From positions 84,443,671 to 84,507,670 of the forward strand of contig NC_092053.1 of the NCBI RefSeq assembly GCF_003086295.3: a DNA stretch of 64,000 nt. The letters are read 5' to 3'. The DNA is from Arachis hypogaea. Lineage: Eukaryota > Streptophyta > Magnoliopsida > Fabales > Fabaceae. Made by a program: the position numbers and the translations under genes. How positions within the stretch are numbered: position 1 is the stretch's first letter; the number at the start of each line of letters is the position of its first letter. Of the stretch, positions 1 through 10,895 are shown piece by piece. The notes beneath the pieces are model-generated. The model was not told where the DNA came from. It worked only from the letters and a program-made list of their open reading frames with translations, and searched no databases.

Positions 1-2697
1 TTCGTGAGTTACGACATTGAGGTAGGGGATTTATTTTTAAAATTTAACGGTTTAAATTCTAGAATGCCTACAAAGTTAATTGGATAAGTGCAAATGGTTA
101 ATGACGGTTAAAAATTATTTAGTTAATTTTAATGACTTGAAATGCATTTGAAAATAGTTAGTTGTTGTGATTATTCTGAGTTGTGACTGGAAGTAGATGC
201 GGTTGTGAATAATGATTAATTTAGTGCGGTTTATTAAATTGAAATATGCGGAGCTGATTATTGAAAATTTGTTGTATGGATAATTGATAAATTGAGTCTA
301 GATTATGGCTATGATTGTGACCGATTTTGTTGCTGTGAGTGATTAACTAATGAGATTAATTTTGGTTGGAGATTGTGATTTTTATTGGTTTTAGATTATT
401 TTGTAATTACCGAAAATCCTGACATTATTTGATTATGCTGAATTGGTTGAGTTGTGCCTGTATTCTGATTATTGAGAATAACTGCTTGTTGTTGATTTTA
501 GATATTTGATGTATCGGGATGACTTTGAAACTGATTTGGGATTGGTTGGAAATGGTTTTAATGGTTGTTAATGTTAATTCATGACTAATTAGAATTAAGT
601 TTGAGAACCATTAAAAGATTGAAGTTTGTTTACTGAATTATTTTCTTGAAATCTTATTTTTTTACTAAAATAATAATGTTAATAATAAATAAACTACTTA
701 AAAACATGGAAGGCTGATTTTTGGAATACTAGTTTATTGAGTTTAATTTTGAAAGAATTATATGATAAGTGAAAGTTAGTTACGAATTGATAAGATGGAA
801 GTTGAATTGATTATGTGGGAATTGTGGGTTATGACCGAACTGTTGACTATTACAAATTGTGAATTTTTTGATTGATTTGAGAACCTCTTACTCGGTAATT
901 GTTGAGGAAAGGTGGAGATTTATTGAGAAAGAGGGAACCCGTAAGGGTAGCTGAGTCCAAATTTTAGAGGAAGTGTTGTCGAAATTTTATAAAAATCTGA
1001 CGTTTTATTTGAAAAGTCATTTTAGAAGATTTGAATTTGGAAAATCATATTATTTGAGTTTTATTTAGATGAGAAAAGAATTATACTATTTTGAATTTGA
1101 ATTAACAAGAAAAGGTTTATGTTTCAAGTTTGAATTATTTAAGAAAAGAATTATGTCTTGAATTCAATTTAATATGAAAAGATTTATGTTTTGGGCTTAA
1201 AATAAAGGATTACTTTTTAGGAGTTTGGTGAACTTTATAATATTTGAATCCGAATGATAAAGAGAAATGGTTTGAGCTAAGATGTTGTAAAAGTGAAAGA
1301 TGTAAAGTTTGTATAGTATGATTGAATTTGTATTGCATAAGTGAACAGAGAAAGAAAAAGGTACTACATAAGAATGTGAAAGTTAAGATGAATAATGAGA
1401 ATGATAATAAATGATGAATATGCGAATGATTATGCAATGATCTGCTGCGTGAAGGTAGTCAGATAGATGGTGGTGCGACCACCGAGAGCGCTTCCCTGGG
1501 ATACTTAGCTATAATGCTATTCTATAAGTCAGAGGACTCTTACAGAGGTATCAAGAAAACACAACTAGCATATACTCCTGTAAGTCAAAGGACTCTTATA
1601 GTGAGTGTGTGCGTGTGCTCTTGTAAGTCAAAGGACTCTTACAGTGAGTGTGTTGGGCAGATATAAGTTAACAAGCTCCGCCATGCAAGTCAAAGGACTC
1701 TTGTAGTGGGTTGCTAGTGCTGCCCTGCAAGTCAAAGGACTCTTGCAGTGGTTTGCCTTGCAAGTCAAAGGACTCTTGGGAGGAGCATTGCCAACAGGGA
1801 AGCCTTACCTGGTCAAAGGACTCCGGGTAACGTCGGGAGCGGGTATGTAACCGACAAATGAGCTCATTACCTGCACTAGGGCTAGACATGCATCATCCTT
1901 CTTTGTGCATATGAATTTGATTGTGTTGCTTGTCTTGGTGACTTCCTTGTGTGTTTGATTAGATATTTTTTGTGATGTTGTGAACTCAGTAAAGTATTGA
2001 GAAATGGTATTTGTGAAATGAGGTTTGGGTATATTATTTATGTTGCTGATTTACTTAGTTATTGCGATTGTTGAATGCTATTTGTAGCTGATGAATTGCT
2101 AATGCGGCTGAGATTTTATTTAAGTAATATGATTTAAAGAAAGGGATTTAAATGGTTTCAGGTAAGTCTTAAGAAATTTTTTAAAAGGTTTGATAAAGAA
2201 AACTACTTTAGAAACATGAGTTAATTATTTGTATTTTAATCAGTACTTTTACGACATTCCCATTCCCTACTGAGAACGTGTGGTTTGTTCTCACCCCAAA
2301 ATCTTCCACCCTTTCAGTGACACAGGTTTGAAGACTCAGTTTGAAGCTACGGGCGATTGTTATACTATAAATATAAGTTAAGTTGTTTTCATAGAGTTCC
2401 CTCGCCTTTGTAGCTTTAGTTTTTATTTTATGCAGAGGGATAGGAGTTGTACTTAAGTTTTATTTAAATTCTTTTGTATAATATTTATTATTAATAATAA
2501 TTATGTGATTATTATTACTTGGTGATATTTTCTATACGATTTTGATTAATAAAAACAAAATTTTTCTGGAATTTTCTATAAAACTAAACCGCGATATCGA
2601 ACTAAAGGCTCAATAGTAAATAGTTAATAAAGGAAAACAAGTTAGTAACGCCTTACTTTCGGTATGATCATGAAGTTCTGGAAGTTGGGTCGTTACA
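1..2697. mobile_element. LTR-like terminal fragment of a probable Ty3/Gypsy chromovirus
   Basis: AT-rich sequence without a convincing ORF. It ends at the + strand sequence GGGTCGTTACA, whose reverse complement TGTAACGACCC is a typical LTR start of Tekay/Del-type chromoviruses. That comparison is from memory of the family. The sequence after 2697 belongs to a different LTR (X), so 2697 is probably an element edge. The piece holds a hairpin array at 1522-1828. Its left end, its partner LTR and its target duplication lie outside the window, so I cannot tell a solo LTR from the end of a full element, and I do not fix the orientation. No gag or pol sequence is visible in it. Confidence 0.5.
1522..1828. 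repeat. Array of seven hairpin units around TCAAAGGACT
   Basis: Seven units of about 22-24 bp lie at 1522-1545, 1578-1601, 1621-1644, 1683-1706, 1725-1748, 1757-1780 and 1807-1828. All share the core TCAAAGGACT (TCAGAGGACT in the first). The flanking arms pair with each other and change together: TGTAAG with CTTACA, CTGCAAG with CTTGCAG, and ACCTGG with CCGGGT (one G-T wobble). Unit six has a weak right arm. The units are spaced irregularly by about 10-40 bp, so this is not a simple tandem satellite. Confidence 0.8.
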
Positions 2698-2719
2698 ACC
2701 TTTGATTCCACTAGATGCC
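2698..2719 (+). mobile_element. Left remnant of LTR X, host of element A
   Basis: This short stretch lies between the chromovirus-like LTR and element A and ends in ATGCC, the 5-bp target duplication of A. The sequence resumes at 35814 after A. Its first bases (ACCTT) are probably the right target duplication copy of the upstream insertion, but the left copy is outside the window. Confidence 0.55.
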
Positions 2720-4446
2720 TGACACGATCCCAAGGGTGTATTGGTAAAGATTCTCTTTAATAAAACCGCGTTGCAAGTATAGCTCCACCAACAATAATCC
2801 TCGGGGGTCAAATTTAGAAGAGGGATTTGGTTGTCACAAGTTCAACCCCAATAGAAATAACCGAAGTATTCAAACCTCGGGTCGTCTCGCAAGGAATGGG
2901 CAAACATGTGCTTCGACATTAGTTAAAAATCCGGGGTTGTGAGTTATGAGCATGAAAATAAATGGGAATCTTAACAAGTAAGTAATCTTAAAATGCATCA
3001 ACTAGTTCAATTGACTAAGCAAAACATGAGCAACTTCAATGAATAAACAACATTCCACTTAATTCTATTATAACTCAAACAAAGAACTACAACTAAAGCA
3101 ATTGGTTGAGGAAATTGGTTTTCAAATATGAATAATAAAAGCAACTCTTGGCTAGGCTTCGGAATTGGGGTCACCATCCTTGTCTAACAATTATATCTTG
3201 ACAATTATAAGGAACCAAGCTCATTAAGTCTACTCTCAAAGTCTTAAGTACGTGATATCTACCCCTAGACTTGAAGTACGTCAAATGGCCCTGATCACAT
3301 CAACCCACAAGTCCCAACCTACCTACTAATTAGATTAGTAGTGGGTTGGCGTCAATGAGTATCAAATTGACCACCTAGGGCTCCCAAATCATCAAATCTA
3401 TTAGACCCAATGACTCAAGTTTTCCCAATTCCCTTGACCTAGGCCAAGAGTGAAAAAGACTACTCCATAATCAAAGTAAACAATTCATTAAACACTTGGT
3501 AAGCATTAACAAAAGACATGTTCAGAATGGCAATTAAATTGAAATCCACAAATACCCACTAACAATTATCAACATATGATCATCCAAACAACAAAGCTAA
3601 ACATAGAAATCATCAATGTAACATTAACAAGTCAAGATTCATAACATTCATGAAATGGGTATAAGATGATAATTGACAAGAATTCATAAACTATCACAAG
3701 ATATAAGCAAAATTGTAACAAGGAATTCAAATTGAACAATTAAAACTAGTAATTAACAAGATCCAAGTCACAAATCAACAAAGGACAATCAAATTAAAAC
3801 TAGATCTAGAGAGGAACAAGGGTTTCTCTCTCTAGAACAACAAAAGAACTAAAAACTAGCTAAAAGTTATGTCCTAGTGCAAAAATGAGTGATCTCTCCC
3901 TTTCCTCTAGCATCCTTGGGACCTTTTCCATGCAGAAACAGCTTGAAATTGGGCCTAATGAGCCTCAGAAATCGCCAGGAATGATTTCCTTTAATGAGGT
4001 CATGTGCAGCTTTCCACGCGTGCGCGCCATGCATGCGTACGCGCTGATTGCTTTTGCGATCCACGCGTGCGCGCCAAGTGCGCGTGCGCGTAGGTAAAAA
4101 TTTCCTAATCCGCGCGGAGGCGTCCATCCTTGCGCGCCGATGCTGCTTTTCCCAAGATCTCAATTTCTTATGTTCCTCCCTTTTTGTACATGCTTTCTCC
4201 CTCTCTTCTAAGTCATTCCTATCCTATAATTCCTAAAATTACTCAACAAATATATCACGGCATCGAATGGCAATAGAAGAGGATTAAAATATGGCAATTT
4301 TAAGGCAAGATAAGCATGTTTTCCATCATGGAGCAATATTGGGAAGTGAATACAAAACCATGCATTTCTTGTGAATAAGTGCGAGAAATGTTGATAAAAT
4401 CCCCCAAAATAAGCACAAGATAAACCACAAAATTAGGGTTTATCAA
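2720..4446 (-). repeat. Element A 3' LTR (complete)
   Basis: This 1.7-kb LTR matches 25328-26645 plus 35445-35808 with only scattered substitutions by eye. Its TG...CA ends are intact. A CpG-rich patch at about 4010-4140 carries CGCGTGCGCGCC-type motifs. Compared with the other copy it lacks about 50 bp between two GCGCGC motifs near 4130. ORFs predicted across this patch on either strand are chance products of the repeats. Confidence 0.9.
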
Positions 4447-4461
4447 ATCTCCCCACACTTA
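4447..4461 (-). other. Polypurine tract of element A
   Basis: On the minus strand the bases next to the 3' LTR read AAGTGTGGGGAGATT and are followed at once by TGATAAACC, the LTR start. This is the expected place for the plus-strand primer. The same AAGTGTGGGGAGGT string stands before the 3' LTR of element E. Confidence 0.85.
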
Positions 4462-4467
4462 AACCGA

Positions 4468-4481
4468 GCATGTCTTCATGC
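4468..4481 (-). ncRNA. Pre-PPT stem-loop of element A
   Basis: On the minus strand the sequence is GCATGAAGACATGC: a 5-bp stem GCATG/CATGC with loop AAGA, just upstream of the polypurine tract. Other elements in the window have the same structure at the same place with a different but still paired stem. It is probably an RNA element of the genomic transcript; its function is not known to me. Confidence 0.6.
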
Positions 4482-5300
4482 TTAAAAATAAAAAGACCAA
4501 AGATCATGGTGAAAAAGGGTTTATGAAATGCAAACTACCTAAGTGGATGCATGCAACTAATGTAATATCATCTATCTACTTGGTCAAGAGTAAATCTATC
4601 CTCCAAGAATACGTGTGAACATATAGGGTGAAAAGAGTTTGTGCTTCATGAATCCTACCAAATTGAATACCACTAAAGAGTGCATATAACTTGCTAAACG
4701 AACGCTTGTGAAAGCCGGGAACAAGCATTGAGCATCGAACCCTCACCGGAAGTGTATCCGCTCTATTCGCTCAAGTGTATAGGGTTCATCACTCAATCTT
4801 CTCCTAATCATGCTTTCCATGATTTATCTTTCATCTAACAATTAACAATTACTTAATGCATGCTTACAGGTATCATGAGGTCTTATTCATGGGTTGTAAC
4901 GGGGCTAGGGTGAAGGTAAGGGTGTATATGGCCAAGTGGGTTTAAAATTTGAGTCCTTGATCAACCTAGGATCCACTAGACACATAGAACAACCTATAAA
5001 ACTACAATACATTCCTAGATACCCTTGAATTTTACCCTTTTTGCATACTCATGCATTCTTTTCAATTCACACCCCGTATGCATTGTTTTTATTACTTTAT
5101 CTTGGGGCGTCTTTGTCCCCTTTCATTGCTTTCTTTCTCTTTTTTTTTTATACATCCCCTTTTCTTGGGGTTTCTTTGTGAACCAAAGTGTCAATGCATA
5201 CGGTTTAATCATTCAACACATGAGTATATTCCCAAAATCCTAGAATTTTCAATTACACTACAATTACATACCTATATATCTACCCGAATTTCCCAAGTAT
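4482..5300 (-). other. Element A 3' untranslated region, distal part
   Basis: No coding sequence is visible. The stretch is AT-rich with several T- and C-rich runs. It ends at AGTAT, the target duplication of element B, and continues on the other side of B at 17612. Confidence 0.6.
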
Positions 5301-5574
5301 TGATGCCAGGTCATTTTGGCCAGTTTTACTGACCTTTTCTTTACTGTTTTTAGGGTAGTTTCATGCATTTCCTTAGGAAATAAGCTAGTTTTGGGTAGAT
5401 ATTCACTTACATCTTGATTCAAGCATATATTGTGCACTTTACATGATTTCATGAGGATTTTGCATAAATTTAAGGACAAATTGGATGTTGCACTTCCCAT
5501 GACTTGGACTAAAACTTTGATGCACTTTATTGCTTGATTTCAGGACAAAGGAAGCAAAGAAGAACCACATTAGT

Positions 5575-6660
5575 GGCTACGTTAGTTACACTAACGTTAA
5601 CACTAACGTGGAATGGGAGTAACTTGCAAAGTTAATGAGAAAAGTGATTGCCAATAACGCTCTCGAAGCCATCATTACCCACGTTAAGAGTCACGTTAAC
5701 TAAGTTAACGTGAACTCTAACGTGGAAGTAAAGAAATGGAGCCAATGTTAGTGACACTTAACACTATCACTAACGTTGGACCAGGATCATGAGTGGCCAC
5801 GTTAGAGTCCACGTTAACATAGTTAACGTGGCCTCTAACGTTAAAGAAGAAAAGGGGGGAAGCCAACGTTAGTGACATTGAACATTGTCACTAACGTTGG
5901 CCAAGTCACATAAGGCCACGTTAACTTCCACGTTAACCTAGTTAACGTGGAAGCTAACGTGAAAAGACTAGGTGTCGACAACGTTAGTGACTCTAAACAT
6001 TGTCACTAACGTTGGGATGAACACACACTATCCCCAAGAAGCCACGTTAACTCCAACGTTAACCTAGTTAACGTGGAAGTTAACATGAAGAAGAGAGGTG
6101 ACACCAACGTTAGTGACACCCAACATTGTCACTAACGTTGGAAAGAGCCCACACATGCCACCATGAGCCACGTTAACTCCCACGTTAACTTAGTTAACGT
6201 GGAAGCTAACGTGGATAAGAGAATGATGAGCCAACGTTAGTGACACTCAACTTTGTCACTAACGTTGGAGATGGCTAGCATGGCCACGTTAGAAGCCACG
6301 TTAACCTAGTTAACATAGACTCTAACGTGGGAGCTAAGGGACACATTGGAACGTTAGTGACAATGTTAAGTGTCACTAACGTTCTCGAAGGTTGGCAAGC
6401 CTACGTTAAAAGAGCCACGTTAACTACGTTAACATGGACTCTAACGTAGAGAAGGGGGAGGCTTCTCAACATTATTGGGAAAGTTGAGTCCCAATAACGT
6501 GCGCGAAGGAGAAAGAGGCAACGTTAGTGGCAACGTTTGTGCCACTAACGTTGAGGTTAACGTGGCTCTTACTTAGGTAAGGAACGTTAGTGAAAAAGTT
6601 GAATGTCACTAACATTCTCGAACCCATATCTTCACTGAACGTTAACACCACTAACGTCCT
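5575..6660. repeat. Hairpin array of CACGTTAAC and AACGTTAGTGACA palindromes (B 5' LTR)
   Basis: Two kinds of inverted repeat alternate. One pairs AACGTTAGTGACA with TGTCACTAACGTT across a short loop. The other pairs CCACGTTAAC with GTTAACGTGG, often around CTAG. About eight of each follow one another, separated by short unique spacers, and every arm contains the CpG in ACGTTA. The array lies upstream of the TATA box in U3. It is repeated in the 3' LTR at 15405-16480. Confidence 0.85.
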
Positions 6661-6799
6661 GAGCTAAAGTCTCTGCCCACTCCACACTTTCTCTCTGTAA
6701 GTAAAGCTGAGCCCAATGAAGAAGAGAACTGCTTCAAACTCAAGATCCAAAGGCCCATACCCAAGACTTGAAGAATCAACTAGAAGAACAGAAGAGTAG

Positions 6800-6807
6800 T
6801 ATATATA
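6800..6807 (+). promoter_or_regulatory. TATA box of element B 5' LTR
   Basis: TATATATA is followed by AGGAGGAGC and lies about 140 bp after the palindrome array ends. The same string occurs at 16614-16621 in the 3' LTR. The position between U3 repeats and transcribed R/U5 fits an LTR promoter. Confidence 0.6.
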
Positions 6808-7797
6808 GGAGGAGCTTTGAATTATTTTAGAGAGTTGGAAAATAGAGGGAGCCTCTTGGCATAGAACTACTCTCTGTATTTTACTTTCTCTGCACTTCTA
6901 GTTTTCATGATGTATTCTTCATCCTTGTTTTCATTTTCCAGAGCTATGAACAACTAAACCCCTTTCATTGGGATAGGGAGCTCTGATGTAATTTGATGGA
7001 TCAATACTAGTTTTCATTATACTTCTTCTATCTTTTCTCTAGATTTTACTTGAAAGCTTTTGATCTTCATCCAATTGGGTAGTTATCTTGGAAAAGAAGC
7101 TATTCATACTTGGATCTCTTCTGAACCATGAAAGAGGAAGGAAGAGATCAAGCTAGAAATGCTTTCTCATGCTGGACCAAATTGGGTTTGGATGGATATG
7201 TGACTAAAATCCTCTCAACACTTGGTTTGGGAAATGCATGTGGTATAATCAGTGACCATACTTCATCTCTTCTCATGAGCAATTGACCAAGGAATTGCCT
7301 ATTGATCAAGATTTGAGAGATTGAATTACAAGAAATTGTAATTCAATCACTTAAGATTGCCAAGGAGATCAATGAGTGAATTGATTGAGGAAGAGATGAA
7401 AATGAAATTTATCCGGAGAATGCAACATCTCCTAAGCCCAATGAACCCCCCATTTCTGATCTTACCCATTCTCTTTAATTTCTATTATTTACTTTTATGA
7501 GCAATTCCCCCATTCCCATTTATAATTCTGCAATTTACTTTCAGTCATTTACTTTCAGCTCTTTAATTCTATCATTTACTTTTCTGTCAATTACCTTTCC
7601 GCCATTTTATTTTCTGCAATTCTCAACTCAAATTCTGGATTCGCTCAACTAGAACATTCCTCTAATTAAAGTTGCTTGATCAATCAATCCTTGTGGGATT
7701 CGACCTCACTCTATTGTGAGTTTTTACTTGACGACAAATTCGGTACACTTGCCGAAGGAAATTTGTTGCGAGACAAGTTTTCCGTGCATCAAGTTTA

Positions 7798-7815
7798 TGG
7801 TGCCATTGCCGGGGA
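7798..7815 (+). other. Primer-binding site of element B (tRNA-Asp type)
   Basis: TGGTGCCATTGCCGGGGA starts 6 bp after the LTR. It matches the complement of the plant tRNA-Asp 3' end (TGGCGCCGTTGCCGGGGA) except at two positions. Both differences are transitions at CpG sites of the canonical sequence (C to T and G to A). Confidence 0.85.
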
Positions 7816-8052
7816 TTGATAGTGCATCAACAATGATTAGATTTGAGGATAACTAGATCGAGCATTTTATTTTTGTTTGATTTAAATTTCTGTTTGAGTC
7901 ATTTACTTTCTGTTTTAGTTAATTTCTTCCCTTTCCCCTTACTTTTTCTTTGTTATTTGCTATTCATCTCACTAACCCACTAACTGTTTGATATATTGCA
8001 TCACTCACACTAACAGTAATTCTGACAGATATACTTTCTGCACCTATTCTCT

Positions 8053-9942
8053 TTGCTTGTACTTGTTGGTTGTATGATAGGGAGAAGAAGCGGGGCTTCA
8101 TCTTTCTTTGATTCTGAAACTGAGAGAACCTTCCTTAGACTAAGGAGGGAGGCAAGAGAAAAACGTGTAGTTGGTGCTGAAGAAGAGGAGGAATACTTTG
8201 AGGAATACTTTGAACCAAACATGGAAGAAGACATGGAAAACCATCATGAAGAAGAGGCTCACAACCATGGTAGAGGAGGTCGAGCAAATCATGCTGGGGA
8301 GGATAGAAGAGTTTTAGGCTCTTACATCAATCCAAATCCAGGAAACTGTGGAAGTAGCATTCAAAAGCCAACCATCCATGCCAACAATTTTGAACTAAAA
8401 CCACAGCTCATCACCCTTGCTCAGAACAATTGTTCGTTCGGAGGAAGTGTCCAAGAGGACCCAAATCAACATTTAACCACCTTCCTGAGAATATGTGACA
8501 CAATGAAGTCTAATGGTGTTCATCCTGACGCCTATAGATTGCTCTTATTTCCATTCTCACTCAAGGATAAGGCAGCCAAGTGGCTGGAGTTTTTCCCAAG
8601 GGAAAGCTTGACAACTTGGGAAGACGTGGTGAACAAATTCTTAGCAAGATTTTACCCTCCTCAACGAATCAATAGGCTGAGAGCTGAGGTCCAAAATTTC
8701 AGGCAACAAGATGGTGAAACTCTATATGAAGCGTGGGAAAGGTTTAAAGACCTAACAAGGAGGTGCCCACCAGATATGTTCAATGAATGGGTGCAGCTGC
8801 ACATTTTCTATGAAGGGCTCTCTTATGAGTCAAAGAAGGCCGTAGACCATTCATCCGCAGGATCTTTGAACAAGAAGAAGACCATTGAGGAGGCCATAGA
8901 TGTCATTGAAACAGTAGCAGAGAATGAATACTTCTATGCCTCCGAAAGAGGGAACACTAGAGGAGTGATGGAGCTGAATAATGTAGATGCTCTGCTGGCC
9001 CAAAACAAGCTCATTACCCAGCAGCTAGCTGACCTCACCAAGAAGATGGAGAGGAACCAAGTAGCAGCAATCTCTACTTCATCAACAACCCAAGAAGGAG
9101 TGAATGAAGAAGCAGAGGGTAGTCAGGAGCAAGCCAACTACATTGGGAATTCACCTAGGCAAAACCATGATCCATACTCCAAGACCTACAACCCTGGATG
9201 GAGGAACCACACAAACTTTGGGTGGGGAAATCAACAAGACCAAAGCCTTGATCAAAGACGCCCAAATCCAAACAATGCAGCCCACTAACACTTCACATCT
9301 AGACCATATCAACACCCCCATAACAACACCTCCCCACATTCATATCAAGGCCAGAATAACCCTATTCAGCCTAACCTATCATCATTTGATGAAAGAATCT
9401 CAAGGTTTGAGAATCTAATTGAAGGCATAAGCAAAGAGATTCAAGATAGTAAAGCATTCCAAGAAGAGGTGATATCCAATATGCAGAATCAGGATGCTGC
9501 CATCAAGAAACTTGAGACACAAATTGGCTACTTATTCAAACAAATTCCCCGCCACAACCTTCACAGCAAGACTAGCTCAACACAAAGGGAGGAGTGTCAG
9601 GCTATCACCCTTAGGAGTGGGAAGGAACTGAAGGAAACCCCCCAGAAACCACAAAAAGAGGACTCAAATAAAGAGGAAGAAGAGCAGGACGAAGCTCGAG
9701 TTCCCACTTTGAATTCACAAAAAGGGGAAGGAGTGTTGAAGCTAGATGCCCCAAGAGTCCTATACCCTCAGCAATTAAGGAAGAAAGGGGATGACAATCA
9801 GTTTTCGAGATTTTTGGAAATCTTCAAGAAACTGCAAATCAACATACCCTTTGCTGAAGCAATAGAACAAATGCCACTCTACGCCAAGTTCTTGAAGGAG
9901 CTCATGACTAAGAAGAGAAGCTGGAAGACAACGAAACTGTGA
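8053..9942 (+). pseudogene. gag: Element B gag (one in-frame stop)
   Basis: Gag builds the virus-like particle. The likely start is the ATG at 8074, because the following residues resemble the start of element A gag (FDSETERT versus FDPEIERT). The first 411 codons contain the retrotransposon gag domain at residues 161-255, with FPFSLKDKAAKW and YEAWERFKDLTRRCP. An acidic N-terminal part and a Q/N-rich C-terminal part flank it. No CCHC zinc knuckle is visible. A TAA at 9286-9288, probably from a glutamine codon, interrupts the frame, which then stays open to 9942 through TQIGYLFKQ and the ITLRSGKEL region. A one-base loss near 9925 breaks the link to the protease. Confidence 0.88.
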
Positions 9943-10895
9943 TACTAACCGAAGAATGTAGTGCTATCATTCAGCACAAACTACCCCAGAAATTGAAGGA
10001 TCCCAGGAGTTTTCAAATCCCTTGTATTATAGGGGAAATCACAGTGGAAAAGGCTCTGTGTGACTTAGGAGCCAGCATCAATTTGGTGTCAATAGCTATG
10101 ATGAGAAAGATGAAGATTGAGGAAGCTAAACCAACAAAGATGGCCTTACAATTGGCAGACAGATCATTCAAGTTCCCGCATGGCGTCGTAGAAGATTTGC
10201 TGGTGAAGGTGGGAGATTTTATCTTCCCAGCAGACTTTGTAATGCTGGACATGCAGGAGGAAGCCAAGGCTTCCATTATTCTGGGAAGGTCATTCTTGGC
10301 CACTGCTGGAGCTGTCATTGACATACAAAAAGGAGATCTCACCCTGAGATTGCACAATGAAAAGATGACAATCAATGTGTTCAAGGCCATGAGTTACCCA
10401 CCAGAGCAAATGGGAGAGTGTATGAGGTTGGACTCACTTGAAGACACAGTGCAGAAAAGTTTTGAAGAAGAAGAACGTGAAGGTATAATAGAGGAGGAGT
10501 CTATGTTTAGTGAAGAAGTTGCAATAGCAGAAAGTCAAATACAAGGTGCACCAAAGGAAGAGAAAGAAAGGTCAAAAGCACCCAAACTTGAACTTAAAGC
10601 ATTGCCACCCTCTCTCAAATATGCGTACTTAGGAGAAGATGAAAATTACCCAGTAATTATAAGCTCATGTCTCAGCCAAGATCAAGAGGATGAACTGCTC
10701 AAAGTACTGCGAAACCACAAAGATGCTATTGGTTGGACTCTTGCTGACTTGAAGGGGATAAGTTCGGCCATATGTATGCACAAGATACTGCTGGAAGAAG
10801 ATGCCAAACCATCCATTCAATCCCAAAGGAGGTTGAACCCAATCATGAAGGAAGTGATACAGAAGGAAGTTATGAAGTTATGGCAAGGGGGGTAA
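9939..10895 (+). pseudogene. pol: Element B protease and start of RT
   Basis: This open frame holds a retropepsin-like aspartic protease with active-site motif CDLGASIN at about residues 41-48 and the strand ILGRSFLATAGA near residue 115. An acidic linker and the conserved ALPPSLKYAYLGED block follow and lead into RT. The frame ends at 10895 in a run of six Gs, where a frameshift moves the true RT frame to the next ORF. It joins gag through another frameshift near 9925. In the intact ancestor gag, PR and RT were probably one polyprotein, as expected for this lineage. Confidence 0.85.

Larger units (their letters stand above)
5301..7791 (+). repeat. Element B 5' LTR
   Basis: This 2.5-kb LTR is closely matched by 15130-17606. 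About 1.1 kb of its U3 (5580-6660) is a dense array of inverted repeats. A TATA box follows near 6800, then R/U5-like AT-rich sequence ending CGTGCATCA. Confidence 0.92.

Noticed and set aside
1210..1437. Minus-strand ORF of 75 codons in the first LTR
   Set aside because: Low-complexity L/F/S/H-rich translation in AT-rich LTR sequence.
1522..1828. CRISPR-like look of evenly repeated units with spacers
   Set aside because: Units vary, spacers are short and irregular, there are no cas genes, and the DNA is plant retrotransposon sequence.
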